NCBI GenBank assembly: GCA_036924285.1
Contig: JAYKYS010000009.1
Coordinates: 7,316,001-7,380,000 of the forward strand
DNA length: 64,000 nt
Direction: 5' to 3'
DNA from: Asterella californica
Lineage: Eukaryota > Streptophyta > Marchantiopsida > Marchantiales > Aytoniaceae
The notes below the pieces were generated by a model, which was not told where the DNA came from, made no database searches, and saw nothing but the letters and a program-made list of their open reading frames with translations. The translations under genes and the position numbers were made by a program. This document shows, piece by piece, positions 50,106 through 62,045 of this stretch; position 1 is the stretch's first letter, and the number at the start of each line of letters is the position of its first letter.

Positions 50106-51718
50106 GAGATAAATTTTTGTCCTTGCATCTGTGTTCCCTTTCTCTCATTGACGGGACAGTGTGGACATTTTGTTGCTAGGACAGTTCCGGGGCCATGAAT
50201 AGTATCAGTAGTTTTTCAGAGGGTCCCTTCACGGAATCGATTTTTTGCCCTGTAAAGATTATATTTTACAGAATCTTCGTGTAGGCTTATGTTTCTCGAG
50301 CTTGCACGACAAGAATGCACGCCTTCTACGTCACTGCCGCTCATTGTCGGCACAGTGTCGTAGAAAGCGGAGTCGGTGCCGCACCACGGATGTCAACATA
50401 TCATGGATAATCTGAGCTACAATGCAAACTCGGTTGGTTGGCTTGTATCTTTTCATGCGGTGTGCAAATGGTTTAAAGCAGAGCACCAAAGCCGAAAGAG
50501 CACGATGTAAAGCAGGGGTCCGGTCTGTTGCGATCAGAGGTCCAGGTTCGCATGCTGGCAACGTGATTGGGAGTCCCGAGGAAAGTTTTCTTCGGCGTAG
50601 AACGAAGACGTAAGAAGTCTAAGAGTGTCTTCGGAATGCGACGCCCCTCGAACTTCGCCTTGATCATCTGCAAATTCCACGATATCTGTGTATTGTGCAA
50701 TAAGGGAAACAGAACTTTTGCGCAGTTATCGAGTTGTACATTCGAAAAGATAAGTGCATTGAAGGATAAGGACGTTGTTGGAACGAACCTATGCGTGATT
50801 CTGTAATGAGCGGAGAAAGGGATTTCGAATATTCAGCAATGTTTTCCACGATGTGCAACTGTGACAGCCGTGAACATCCTAGTTCCTCTGAAGTGTTATC
50901 CAGCCAGGTGCACTAGTGACTAGGCTGTTTCAGTTACAAAGCCGAGAGTTTTCTGGTACTTTTGTCGACTGTCATTGTCGACTATGTACTAAATCGAAGG
51001 AAAGCTTCTCAGGTTCGGGGTGTGTCGGAATGTTCTGTATGTAGATCGTGCTTCCGTCGCTGCCATTATCGATACTCAGAAGCTGGAATGGGGTCAATTT
51101 GTTTGTGAGTTAGACACTCAGGTTCCGTTTCCCATGGGCGGTCCTATGTCTAACGGCTGAAACTCTAGTGGTGTAAGACTTCATCGGCGCTGGTTAATTC
51201 GTTTAAGTACTACGGCGGACGTCCCGAACATCACGCCGTTTGTTACATTTTTCTGATGGTTGTAGAAGCTCTTCCGAGATGATAACATGGTAAAAATTGA
51301 CCTGCGCTACCACACTTATCTGATGGAATCCATGAGATCGGGCTAGGGGAGGGTACAGTGATGTGTAGGATAGTGTCCCGGTGGCAGCAGGTGTCGAAGG
51401 GTGTAGCGGAGGCTACGGCAACCGGGAAATAAGGTTGCCCAGGAGTAATTTGAACTGGAATCGCTGAAGTTTACAGTTAGATGTGGTATATTTATTTAGT
51501 GTACTTCGTTAGAAGATATTTTACAAATCGTAAGATTTAGTAACAAGGGAGATAGTATAAACGTTAAGTGGAGTTAAGTGAAATAAGAGACTTTGAACAT
51601 AATAATAAAGGAGAGCTCAAATTTGCTCCAGGACGTTATGACTAGGTGTGCCTTATTGTACATTGGTACATGCATGCATACTCATAACTAACCAGGATAT
51701 TCACCGCATGTACGCTTC
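50106..51718. other. 3' flank of the bromodomain/PEHE gene, no gene seen
   Basis: Likely 3' UTR for the first few hundred bases, then intergenic DNA. Open frames near 50,331-50,806 on both strands overlap each other and show no domain. Confidence 0.45.
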
Positions 51719-52340
51719 GACTAATTTATCCCTTTTCTCGACGAGACAGGTTAATGCATAAATTAATGTGTAAATGAAATAAAGTCATTTCTTTAACCGG
51801 GTCTCTGATTTATATCTAACAGCACGAGACTCAGCATTTCATTTATGGGTTATGTCTGGATCTGTTAGAAATTCCATAGCTGCTTAACATTTAACTGTTA
51901 TAGAAAGATTTGATCTTTTAGTACAACATTTAAACATAATGTTTATGCTTTTCCCGACAACAGAAAACATAGTTAAATGTACAAGACCACGGGGAATGAT
52001 ATTATTCACCTCATGTATACTTAGAAACCTTGAGGGCTTCAATTAATTTTTGCCCTAGTAAAGGAAGAGTTAAGGCATAAATTAATATGTAAAAGAAATG
52101 TCATTATTTCCTTAACCGAGTCCCGAACTTATACTCCTAGCAGCACGAGATTCAGCATGTAACTTATGGATTACGTCGGGATCTGTTGGGAACTCCAGGG
52201 TTGTTTAACATTTCACAGTTATATTGGTTTGATATTTTAAAATAGATTAGTACAACATTTTAACATAACGCTTATGTGTTTCCGGATAACAAAAAAATGC
52301 AGTTCAACGTACAAGGCCATGGAGGATGATATTGACACAT
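51719..52340. repeat. Tandem repeat, two copies of about 320 bp
   Basis: Copies start near 51,719 and 52,038. Each carries GTTAA-GCATAAATTAAT, AGCACGAGA-TCAGCAT, GGATCTGTT and ends with GTACAAG-CCA-GG-G-ATGATATT. Diverged relatives are found near 4,400-5,340. Confidence 0.75.
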
Positions 52341-52491
52341 TCCACACCATTTCGGAAGATCTTTCGACTAATAAGAAGAATAAGTACTAGCTGAATCTGG
52401 AATCTGTAACAGACGACTTTGGACCAACAATAGCTCAATGATCATTAGTTTAAATCCTGAATGTGAATAGAAGAACTATGGTTCACACATA

Positions 52492-53447
52492 TGTAACACT
52501 GTTTTTATTAACCCGGGGTCGTATGAGAAGTGATTACCAAAGTACGTGGCGGATACAAGATCACAATGAAGACTCACAGAGACTAGATAAGGGGTCGCGA
52601 ACCCTAAAAGAGGTTATTATCATTTTGAGTTTTTCAGAGGAGCAGTCTGGTGGTGAGAGAGCAGAGACTGTACATTGGAGCACAGAGAGAACAGAGAGCA
52701 GAGACTGTACACATACTAGACTACACTGAGAGCATACTGTGGATAAATAGTTGCAAACTAAGGATACCATAGGGAATCTAGTGTTGGTCAGACCGTTAAT
52801 TTGAGATTTAGTCTGTAGAGTGAAAAATCAGAGCGTTAAGAGTGAAGAGAAGTTTTTTAGAGAAATTCTAGTTTTGGAATGAAATTCTCACAAGAGAGTT
52901 GCAGAGCAAGGAAGATTGCCGGTCCAGGAGTCCTTCGTGACCTTGTCAGCAAGTAAACATCGTGTAATGTATATGAGTCCGTTATTTTCTCTATTCTATG
53001 ATAAGTAAGCTTGGATTGTGTGCCAAAGCTGAACTGGAAGCATCTGGTGTGGTGTTGACTCTATTTCGGTGTAATTACTTTGCCTTCCTACTTCCTAGCA
53101 TCCACTAGGTTTCATAGTCCTGGATGTTGCTCCTTGTGGATCATTGCGTTCCGACTTGATCATCAATAGCGGAAGCGCTGCCTAAATTTTATCCAACCCA
53201 AGCCCAGAATAGTTTTTCCTGTGTTCTGAAATCTAAAATTAGGACTAGAGACATGCAAAAGACTAATTGGTTATTCTAAACCCGTTCGACGGTTTTTAAA
53301 TCCCATGTGTTTATTAGCGGAAAGTTTAACGAACTGGATCTGGAGACACAAATAAAGTATACAGGTCTTCAAGGAGGTTCATGTTTTGACTACCACATTG
53401 GTTAGAGACAAAGGACTCGATGCCGAGATCTGCGGTCAAACATTACA
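52492..53447 (+). repeat. 5' LTR of chromovirus
   Basis: TGTAACACTG... to ...CAAACATTACA. Matches the 3' LTR over its whole length at about nine positions in ten by eye, so insertion is not recent. Confidence 0.92.
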
Positions 53448-53449
53448 GT

Positions 53450-53461
53450 TGGTATCAGAAC
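53450..53461 (+). other. Primer-binding site, tRNA-Met type
   Basis: TGGTATCAGAAC two bases after the 5' LTR, one or two differences from the standard plant initiator-Met-tRNA primer site TGGTATCAGAGC. Confidence 0.88.
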
Positions 53462-53497
53462 ATGCTCAAGTTTAATCTTTGCTGAACACCATCAACA

Positions 53498-54716
53498 ATG
53501 GAAACCGTGTCGACTGGGATGGACGAGATGAAGACGTTGCTGAAGAAGTTGGAAGATCGACTTGAGCAAGTGGAAGTTGAGAACAAGGTGCTCAAGCAAA
53601 AATGACACCTGAGAAACAAGTAGAGGTCCATGTACCGCAAACCGAGCAAGTCAAGGATTTAGCACTGCTAAGTGAAGGAGTAGTCGATACTCTAACAATA
53701 GAGGTTTGTCACAGAAGGCGCAAGATAATGTTGCAGAAGGTAGATCAACCAAAGAAGGACACAAGCAGAAAGTAAAATGGGCTGAACCAGCAACGCCATC
53801 AGCCTTTAATGGTGAGAAAAGCTTTTCCAGGTTCGAGTTATGAGTTACTGAGATGAAGAATTACTTGGAGAATTTTCATGTGCGCAGTTGGTTCACTTAT
53901 GCTGTTAGTAGACTGGAATGAGAGGCGAAAGCATGATATGGAGGTCAGCAGCGGATGAGAAGTTTGAATGAAACAACCCCCTATGTTCACTTGGTCGGAG
54001 CTGAAAGATGAGCTCCAAAGACATTTGGTTGATGAAGGACGCTATCTGTCCTTGAAGATTGTGCCAAAATCCTCTATTAGGCTCACCACCATTTTATCCA
54101 CGCTGAAACTTGGAGGGCAGCACGGTATGATTAACTTCCCTAGTGTTCTCTGCTGCTTCCAGATATGCAAATAAGTCTTGCATGTCCTCGGACTTGTGAA
54201 ACATAACCCCGCTATCAAATACACTAGCATAGCAACCTTGCATACCTTTCTTCAAGTGAAACAACAAGTCGATGCGATCCATCATGTGCAAATGAGTAAC
54301 CAACTCAGAAAACCGCTGGAGGTACTGTCTGATATTCTTTGCTTGTCTCAGATGAATGAGCTCTAGCCGAAAGTCCTCTCAGAGTAGAGGTGGTAGAGGA
54401 CATGGTGGTGGAAGATTTGATACATCAGGAAGGAGGTTTCTCATCGACGAGGAGTTGCTCGTGATCTCACTCAAACACGACCTACAGGATCTTATGCATA
54501 TAATGCAGATCAAACCAAGCTTCAACTTCAAGTGCTAGGAGCAGTGGAGCTAGCAGTACTACACCTTCAAGGACGATCATCTGTTGTCGATGCAGATGTG
54601 ATGATCATATCGCTCGTGAGTGTCCTCAACGCTCAACAACGAGCAACGTGCACGAGTTGACAGCTGAAGAGACAACCAGTGTTGAAGAACCTGTTGAGAC
54701 GACTACTGGAGCATAG
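53498..54716 (+). pseudogene. Chromovirus gag remnant with zinc knuckle
   Basis: Starts at ATG 53,498 with a short coiled coil (LLKKLEDRLEQVEVENKVLK) then a TGA. The capsid core is readable near 53,800-54,060: PSAFNGEKSFSRFEL, EMKNYLENFHV, SWFTYAVSRLE and, in another frame, WSELKDELQRHLVDEGRYLS, with stops where Trp or Gly codons are expected. A CX2CX4HX4C nucleic-acid-binding knuckle (CCRCRCDDHIAREC) lies at 54,582-54,623. Confidence 0.75.
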
Positions 54717-54744
54717 GTATGTGCTGGTGAGCATTTGGTAGAAC

Positions 54745-55188
54745 ATGGGGATTGAAGTGAAAATAGGAAACCAACAATGTTGCTTGCTTATTGATACTAG
54801 AGCTGATGTGAATGTCTTGAATGAAAAATTAGTCAGGAACTTAGGGGTGACTAGAACCAAGATTATGAACCCGTTGTTGGTAAAGTTTGTGCAAGGTAGC
54901 ACAACCGTTACAGAAAAGCTCATGAGTGTTCCTATTATTGTTGGAGGGATAACTAGGAAGCATGAATTCCTAGTTATGAACTTAGGTGACACAATGGAAG
55001 GTATCTTGTCCTGGTCTTGGTTACAAGAGACCAAGGCAAAGCTAGATGTGCAAGAAGAGAACGTCTTAGTCATGGATCGATGGGACTTGGATCAACCATA
55101 TCCATTGATTATCAAAGAAGACCCAAGGAGCCGAACCATGCTACTCATAGGTTCCAACGAGCTAAGGTGGCATTTCATATCTGCATAG
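54745..55188 (+). pseudogene. Chromovirus aspartic protease, active site altered
   Basis: Open frame of 147 codons. The active-site DTGA is DTRA (CLLIDTRADVNVL), so the catalytic Gly is Arg. Downstream GVTRTKIMNPL, VPIIVGGITRKHEFLVMNLG and GILSWSWLQETKAKLDV match the usual protease and linker of plant chromoviruses. Predicted inactive. Confidence 0.8.
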
Positions 55189-55266
55189 CCAGACAGTTTG
55201 GAAAGCAGATCAAGTCGGTAGACGAAGCTTGGGTTGCAGTAATGTCTAAACCCAAGGTGGAGACGG

Positions 55267-55617
55267 ATGAGAAAGAACATGTTGCTGCTCATACATCATG
55301 ATATGCAAGTACTGATTGAGAGATATTCTCACATAATGCCGGATCAGTTGCCAACGGGACTTCCTCCGGGAAGAGCCTTGGATCATGCTATTGATATGGT
55401 TCTTGGAGCTACACCTATTGCAGTGCCATCAAGACGCATGTCGTTTGATGAGCTAACAGAGTTGAAGACTCAGTTGAGAGAGTTAGTAGCTCAGGGTATC
55501 TTACGACCCAATATATCATCTTATGCTGCCCCGATATTGTTCGGGATCAAGAAAAATGATGGTATTCGCATGTGTGGAGACTATCGTGCAGTTAATAAGG
55601 TTACTGTCAGGAAATAG
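55267..55617 (+). pseudogene. Chromovirus reverse transcriptase, N-terminal piece
   Basis: LPTGLPPGRALDHAIDM, then SFDELTELKTQLRELVAQG, ILRPNISSYAAPILF and IRMCGDYRAVNKVTVRK. This is the start of a Ty3/gypsy RT up to the first conserved block; it stops at TAG 55,615-55,617, and the YxDD catalytic region is absent because of the deletion that follows. Confidence 0.88.
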
Positions 55618-55649
55618 AAGATACATGCAACTCTACAATGGAGCTGTTG

Positions 55650-56649
55650 ACCGTTTGTAATTTCTAGCCAGATCAGCATATGCAGAGCGAAGACAACTTG
55701 CTGAAACATGAAAGAAATGAAGGTGTTTCTCCTGTTGCATGTGGCGGTGATCCTCCTATTGTGCCATCGACAGACCGGACGAAGACTTACCAGAGATGCA
55801 GTTGGAATCACAAACTTTAGAGCCGAACTGCGTCGGTCCTTATAGAGTTTCGGAGGTAGTGCAACCAAGCTGATTTCGGGTGTTGTGTAACGATGCCGAG
55901 CTTTAGTGGTAGGAGGATAATATCGACAATATGTTTTATCACAATTTTTCATATGTGGTCAGCGTGTAATGTATGTTCTTATAAGAATTAAACACCTCTA
56001 TGACAAGTTTTGTGCAAAGTTTCGGTCTAGAAAACAACCATTTTTGTCATGCATGTTGATTGATATTTGATTTATTTCGATGTATACCGAACATGTTATC
56101 GAAATTAAAAGTACCTCATGTATAAAAATGTCGAAGCTCTACAAGTCTATAGCGCAAATGACAGGAAGGTATCAGACAGATGATAGATGTCGAATCTCGA
56201 CATCTATATCCACAAAAAGAACATTCTAAAGAACTTAAAGAATCTAAGGTTTCGGCATTTGAGCTGACAGAGAGTTTTGCCATGGAAAATTTTCCAGCTA
56301 GTATGAAGCATTATCACCCTATTATTCATGTTTCTAACGTGAAAGCCTTTCGCGAAGAACTAGAGTCATTGCTAAGAAATATCAGAAATGGCATCCGGTT
56401 TTAGAAGCAATACCAAGAGCTGATGATCTTGAGTTGATTGAGATAGTAGATCATCGAGCATCACAGAATGGAGCTGAAGAACCTGTTACTCAATATCTGT
56501 GTCGCTGGACAGATAGAGTTCTGAGATTGGTAGGTGAAGCTTGGGAGTTCTTGGATGATCTAGCATTGTACAAGTTCTATGAGTCACTGCATAGATACTT
56601 TATGAGACGACAGTCCGCAGTGGTCTCTTCCAGCTCAACGGTGGATTGA
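55650..56649 (+). pseudogene. Integrase tail and chromodomain-like remnant
   Basis: After the deletion, fragments read as the C-terminal part of integrase (EMQLESQTLEPNCVGPYRV then SEVVQPS near 55,795-55,870) and, at 56,434-56,649, a chromodomain-like block (EIVDHRASQNGAEEPVTQYL, CRW, GEAWEFLDDL). Chromodomains steer chromovirus integration to particular chromatin. A stop separates this block from the preceding frame 56,180-56,404. Confidence 0.65.
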
Positions 56650-57049
56650 ATCGAGTCAAAAGAGTCATGCAAAAGGACCCTTCAAGGACACTAAAACCGA
56701 GTAGATTTGGTCAATCTACTTGACTAAAGATGGAGTTGTGGTCTGCTGACTGCTTACGGCTGTCGGATGTCAATCAAGTTTAGGCTGAAGCTACTATGGT
56801 GTATCATAGTAAGGAGGTGGAATAAAAAGAACTGACGAGTTCACCACCTAGAAGCTAGGGTTCTGTGGCATCCGAAAGCTTCAAATGAATGCTCGTTAAT
56901 AGAGCACAGTTCAAAATTGAACGACATGTATAAGTTCTAAGAGGACTTGATATTATCCTAGATGGGGTAGTTGGGAGAGTAATTTGCATAACCATGGTTG
57001 CATGTATTGCAGTTCAGTGGAAGAACTACATTTTGTTGGTAGGGACGAT

Positions 57050-57991
57050 TGTAACATTGTTTACTTTTATTGATCCGACGTCGCATGGACACTGATTACC
57101 AAAGTACATGACGACTACAAGATCACAGAGACTAAATAAGAGATCGCAAATTCTAAAAGAGGCTATTATTGTTTTGAGTTTTTCAAAGGAGCAGTCTGGT
57201 GGTGAGAGAACAGAGACTGTACATTGGAGCACAGAGAGCAGAGAGAAAAGATTGTACACAGACTAGATTACACTGAGAGGAGGCTGTGGATAAATAGTTG
57301 CAAACTAAAGATACCAGAGGGATTCTAGTGTTGGTCAGACCGTTAATTTGAGATTTAGTTTCTTGAGTGAAAAATCAGAGCGTTAAGAGTGAAGACAAGT
57401 TTTTTAGAGAATTCTAGTTTTGGAGTGAAATTCTCACAGGAGAGTTGCAGAGCAAGGAAGATTGCCGATCCAAGAGTCCTTCGTGACCTTGTCAGCAAGT
57501 AAACGTTGTGTAATATATATGAGTCCGTTATTTTCTCTATTCTATGATAAGTAAGCTTGGATCGCGTGCCAAAGCTGAACTGGAAGCATATGATGTGGTG
57601 TTGACTCTATTTCGGTGTAATTACTTTATCTTCCTACTTCCTAGCATCCACTAGGTTTCATAGTCCTGGATGTTGCTCCCCGTGGATCATTACGTTCCGA
57701 CTTGATCATCAGTAGCGGAAGTGCTGTCCAAATTTTATCCAACTCAGGTCCAAAATAGTTTCCACTGTGTTTTGAAATCTGAAATTAGGACCAGAGACAT
57801 GCAAAAGACTAGTTGGTTATTCAAAACCCGTTCGACGGTTATTAAATCCCCCGTGTTTATTAGCGAAAAGTTTAACAAACTAGATCTGGAGACACAAATA
57901 AACTATACAGGTCTTCAAGGAGGTTCACGTTCGACGATTCATTGGTTAGAGATAAGGGACTCGATCCTGAGATCTACGGTCGAATATTACA
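57050..57991 (+). repeat. 3' LTR of chromovirus
   Basis: TGTAACATTG... to ...GAATATTACA; partner of 52,492-53,447, slightly shorter. Confidence 0.92.
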
Positions 57992-57995
57992 CATA

Positions 57996-58975
57996 GCAGA
58001 ATTATTTCCAAGATATCGAGATGACGGAGTAGCCTAGACAGACATACGTGGTAAAATACGCTTTGTAATAAGTAGACGAGTTCTTATAAGTTTGCAATGA
58101 CCTGTCTACCAAAATGATCAGCAGGAAGTCTCTCTATGAGATGAAATACGCTTTGTAATAAATAAGGTATCTCTGCAATCACTATCCCGCTGGTTATTGT
58201 ATGGACTGCAATGTGAAGTAGTGAGTGAGTGATCAAAATCAGGATGTCTTTGATCGTTGGATTAGAATCTGAATAGAATATTCTTAGATTTCTTAAATAA
58301 TTTCATGATTGAACAATCGTCTTGACGCGTTATTACGGTACATACAAGTATCATTTTCACATATTATTCTCACTTTTAGTTCAGTTGTTCACCGTACTCG
58401 TTCTTGTATATCTTTGTACAATATATACGTGGAAATATGATTTTACAAAATTCATACTGGTATCGTGATCACTTTATACTTTCCAGTTTTTTGCTATGCA
58501 TGATCAGTTGGATGAGGGTTCTATGAATATTGCTAGCGAATGTATCTTGTATGTTGTGTGTGAATTTGAAGTCTTTGTATCTTTGTGAATTTTTAGTCTT
58601 TGAATTTGTGGTCTTTTTGTAGTTCTACCTTTCCGCTATTGGTATAAAAAAGTCGATCAACTTAGATATTCCATAACATTCTTTTTCTTTTGAAGACGGA
58701 TCAGGTTGCAATTTTGCTAGTGAGGTTCATAATCAATGTGTTGTTAGTTTAGAGTGAGCTGTTGTGTGCAAGGCGTCATTGGATTCAGATTTGTGTTGCC
58801 TATGCATAGGATCAGATGAAGTTATGTCATGGACCGGTTAGTGAGTGAAAAGGAGGTTGGGAAACAAATTGTTCTAAACTTGTTCAAAATGTGAATATGA
58901 GGACACTAATGTGTAGAGCTCTACGAGTAGAGCAATATTGGGTTTTTATCATCGCAAAGGGTTTATATTAAGAGA
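57996..58975. other. AT-rich intergenic DNA
   Basis: No gene. A short duplicated phrase GATGAAATACGCTTTGTAATAA near 58,049 and 58,140 in variant form, and a diverged match to the 9,650/37,080 repeat at about 58,765-58,790. Confidence 0.4.
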
Positions 58976-58979
58976 GTTA

Positions 58980-59245
58980 TGGAATTCGGAAGTTTTAGAG
59001 ATTGAGTGATGACGGATGCTGACATGAGATCTGAGTGATGATGTGGCATGTGCTGGCATGGCACCAAAAATCTGACATGTCAAAAAGTTCATTGATATGG
59101 TATTTTTTGCTGACATGGCAAAACTAATGAGATGGTTTTTTTGTGTTGATGTGGTGATGAATTGATGATATGGCAGTTTGATGTTGACATGGTGACATGC
59201 ATGGCTGCCACTTGGCAAGCTGCATGGCTGCCACTTGGCATTTTG
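58980..59245. repeat. GACATGGCA-type short repeats
   Basis: Irregular repeats of GA(C/T)ATGGCA / GATGTGGCA, ending with two near-adjacent copies of GCATGGCTGCCACTTGGCA at 59,201-59,219 and 59,223-59,241 separated by a few bases. No coding support. Confidence 0.65.
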
Positions 59246-59400
59246 GGAGGTGATAGGTAGATGAAAAAAGCAGATGGCTTGTGGAGGTATAAAAGCTACG
59301 ATTTCTGCTTCACATAGGACATTAATCGAGTCTAGAGTCATTAAGTTGTCAGAATACAACGACGAGCTTCTTGGAGCACTTAGCCAGGTTTTGGATCTCC

Positions 59401-60308
59401 AACCTCAATTCTGAAATCAAAGTTCAGAGTAAAAGGGTATGAAACCTCAGTTTCAAAATTGAAGTTGTATTCGAGTTGGATAAAAAACCTTAACTTTCAA
59501 ACAACTATAAGTTTTTACTGAGGTATCATTTATGTTTTCAATGTCAGTTTGGAACAAGCTTGGGCTTTTTGATGCTATAAAATTCATTATTTTTGGTCCC
59601 ATATTCAAAGAACTATTAGTATTTAAAGCCAAATGTACAATTCTTGACTTAAATAAGTAACATTTTGAGATAATTTAACTACAAAAATATATTTTTAGTT
59701 GGATATTTGGGTTTTGTAACCTGAACCTCGATTCTGAAATTGAGGTTGAGCCTATGTGTGTTCAAGAGAAATATCTGAGTGAGGTCTTGAATCTCGATTC
59801 TGGATCGAGGTTTTACAACAGATTTTAGAAAAGTTGAACTTTGAGGCTGTGTAACTTCTGCTGTGGATGTCTTTCTGGAGAGATATTAGTATAACTGGAA
59901 AGAGTTTTCCAAGGCCTCTCTAACGTAATCAATTTTGTCTCATTTGAAGCTATAATCAACGAGTTACATGGTTTTGAAGTTTGCATGAGCAAAAAGATGA
60001 ATGGGGAGTCCAACTTCGATTATGATATCGAGGTTGGAGGGCTACTTTTGCAGGGTTCAAGGCAACCTCGATTCTGAAATTGAGATTTTCACATGCATTT
60101 TTATTTTTGGTGAAGTTTTTGGATGGAGTCGTAACCGGAACAGGAGAGATAAAAAAACAAGGGGATTTTTTAATACATGAAAGATATTTTTAACTGTTTT
60201 CTTATTTTTTGAGAGTGAGTGTGGGAGTTGAGGTCCCCAACCTCAATTCTGAAATCAAGGTTTGTGAATGAGAGGTAAGGTGTAAACCTCAATTCTGAAA
60301 TCGATGTT
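59401..60308. repeat. Eight dispersed ~24-bp palindromes (AACCTC...GAGGTT)
   Basis: Copies at 59,401-59,424; 59,442-59,466; 59,724-59,747; 59,790-59,812; 60,012-60,035; 60,064-60,087; 60,239-60,262; 60,285-60,308. Each is AACCTC(G/A)ATT-CTG-A-AT(C/T)(G/A)AGGTT or a close variant, so both halves are near complements. Spacing is irregular with unrelated AT-rich DNA between. Confidence 0.85.
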
Positions 60309-60628
60309 ATAGATATATTGAGAAAAAAAGTAAAAACTTTAACTGCTCATAACTTTGGCTAGACAAGTTAGTTTTGAGAAATATGCGTTTCATTGGAAAG
60401 ATAATTTGAAGAGCTTTCCAATGAAACAACAGTCATCAAATTTGGAGAAACTCGAGCATATTGCAAGCATTTGAAGTTCATGTATAGTTTACGGACACAA
60501 AAAGTCAGGATTTCAGATCAAGAGAGCTCCACTTGAGGTTGCACACCTTTCTTGCACACATTGTCTTTAGCAACCATTAGCCTAGTGCTTTCTCAGACGT
60601 GGCTTCACAAAATTTGATACGACACAAG

Positions 60629-60796
60629 TGTAGAAAGATCGATACTTCGAGGACACTCCAAGCAGAGAGAGAGCGAGTAGACAAGGAAGTAAAATAGGAA
60701 TGAGATGAGAGAGGCTTTGCCTCTCTCTGTGTATATAGTGGAGCTGAGTACAAGGGAAACCTTAATGGTGGGTTAGCTCTCTAACTAACTCTAACA
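60629..60796 (-). repeat. Short (168-bp) copia LTR
   Basis: On the - strand TGTTAGAGTTAGTTAG... to ...CTTTCTACA, directly downstream of the RNase H end and a purine-rich GGAGTGGTTAGGA. Contains CTATATACA (TATA-like) and a perfect hairpin GAGAGAGGC TTT GCCTCTCTC at 60,707-60,727. Confidence 0.7.
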
Positions 60797-61615
60797 ATCC
60801 TAACCACTCCGGCTAATGATAGCCGTCGATTTACTAGAGCTTGGGACTATATCAACACTCCACTTCAAGCTCATCTCTACATCCTGTACTCCTAGACAAT
60901 GTCTGAAAGCATCAAACTTATCTCTAGGCAATGCCTTAGTGAAGATATCGGCAACCTGATCTCCTGTGCTCACATAACTGAGCTCAATCTCTCCTGCAAG
61001 GACCTTCTCTCTAATGAAATGATAGTGCACTCAATGTGCTTCGTCCTAGCATGGAAAATAGGATTACTAGCTAACTTCATGCTGCTAATGTTGTCTGTAT
61101 ATACAACAACAGGATCTGTACACTCCACACCAATATCAGATAGCAGACATCGAAGCCAAATCGATTCGCATGTTGCGTTCGTTGCTCCTCGGTACTCTGC
61201 TTCCGTGGACGACAAAGCAACTGTAGGTTGCTTCTTAGAAGCCCAGCTTATAGCAGCGTTTCCAAGTCCAAAAGCGTAACCTGACGTGGATCTCCTGTCG
61301 GCACTTCCTGTCCAATCAGCATCTGTGTAGTCATGTAACAACAATGGTCCACCGTATCGATAGTGAAGTCCGTACTGCATCGAGTACTTCACGTAGCGGA
61401 GGATCCGCTTGACAGCCTCAAAATGTGATCCCCGTGGTGACTGCATGAATTGACTAATCAGACCGACAACATAGAGCTCTCAAGTCTGGTCTGGTGATGA
61501 TCAAGTAGATAAGACTCCCAACCATCTGTCTGTACATGCGTGGATCATCCAGCAACTCACCATCCTCTGCTCCTAGCTTTACCCCTTGCTCTAATGGTGT
61601 AGCAATGTGTGAAGC
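60797..61615 (-). pseudogene. Ty1/copia RT end and RNase H, broken
   Basis: Read right to left: the end of the reverse transcriptase (ATPLEQGVKLGAEDG, DPRMYRQMVGSLIYL, ITRPDL) with a frameshift or stop near 61,455-61,480, then RNase H with LHDYTDADWTGSADRRSTSGY, ISWASKKQPTVALSSTEAEY, VVVYTDNISSMKLASNPIFH and ARTKHIE. A missing base near 61,028 shifts into the frame that gives YHFIREKVLAGEIELSYV and DQVADIFTKALP. Domain order is that of Ty1/copia. Everything upstream (gag, protease, integrase) is absent; similarity ends abruptly at about 61,616. Confidence 0.9.
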
Positions 61616-62045
61616 CTTGGGTTTTTCGTTTTGTTAATCAATTGATTAGTTGTAAAGTAAATAAGAAGAATAGATGATAGAAGATAAACGATATGAGTAG
61701 AATAGTGTTAATTAGAAGTTTAGTGAAGAATCTCAGTTCTGGAGGAATTTATCGAATCTATGTAGACACTGAAAGATGATTTCCTCATAGAAGAATTCCT
61801 CGGACGAAGAGCTTTCTAATGATATGTTGTGCGAGGCAATCGGAGACCGAATGACGAAGTTATAGCAGACTGAAGAATGTCAGTCGTCAAGAGGAAAACC
61901 CTAACTTCGGCACGTGCAGGAAAACCTATCGCGAGATATAAGTCAGGTAACAAGACATTTACTTTACTCTTTTACTATTCCCAGAGCAAGCGATAGTAGG
62001 GCGCATCGAGCCGTAATTTCCGAGCGCCGAAGTACATCAGTTACG
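61616..62045. other. Leader region of the 3' gag-like element
   Basis: Junction with the copia fragment at 61,616. No gene seen; probably LTR or leader sequence of the element that continues to the window end, but no LTR partner is available to prove it. Confidence 0.4.

Larger units (their letters stand above)
52492..57991 (+). mobile_element. Ty3/gypsy chromovirus, LTR-bounded, internally deleted
   Basis: About 5.5 kb with two direct LTRs (52,492-53,447 and 57,050-57,991), each TG...CA, a primer-binding site directly inside the left LTR, and a matching CATA on both flanks (52,488-52,491 and 57,992-57,995) as target-site duplication. Order inside: gag with zinc knuckle, aspartic protease, N-terminal reverse transcriptase, deletion, integrase tail, chromodomain-like block. 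Protease before RT and the terminal chromodomain place it with plant chromoviruses. Most of RT, all RNase H and the integrase core are missing, and gag holds several stops, so it cannot move by itself. Confidence 0.92.

Noticed and set aside
58949..59359. 136-codon - strand frame
   Set aside because: Covers the GACATGGCA repeats; composition reflects the repeat, not a protein.
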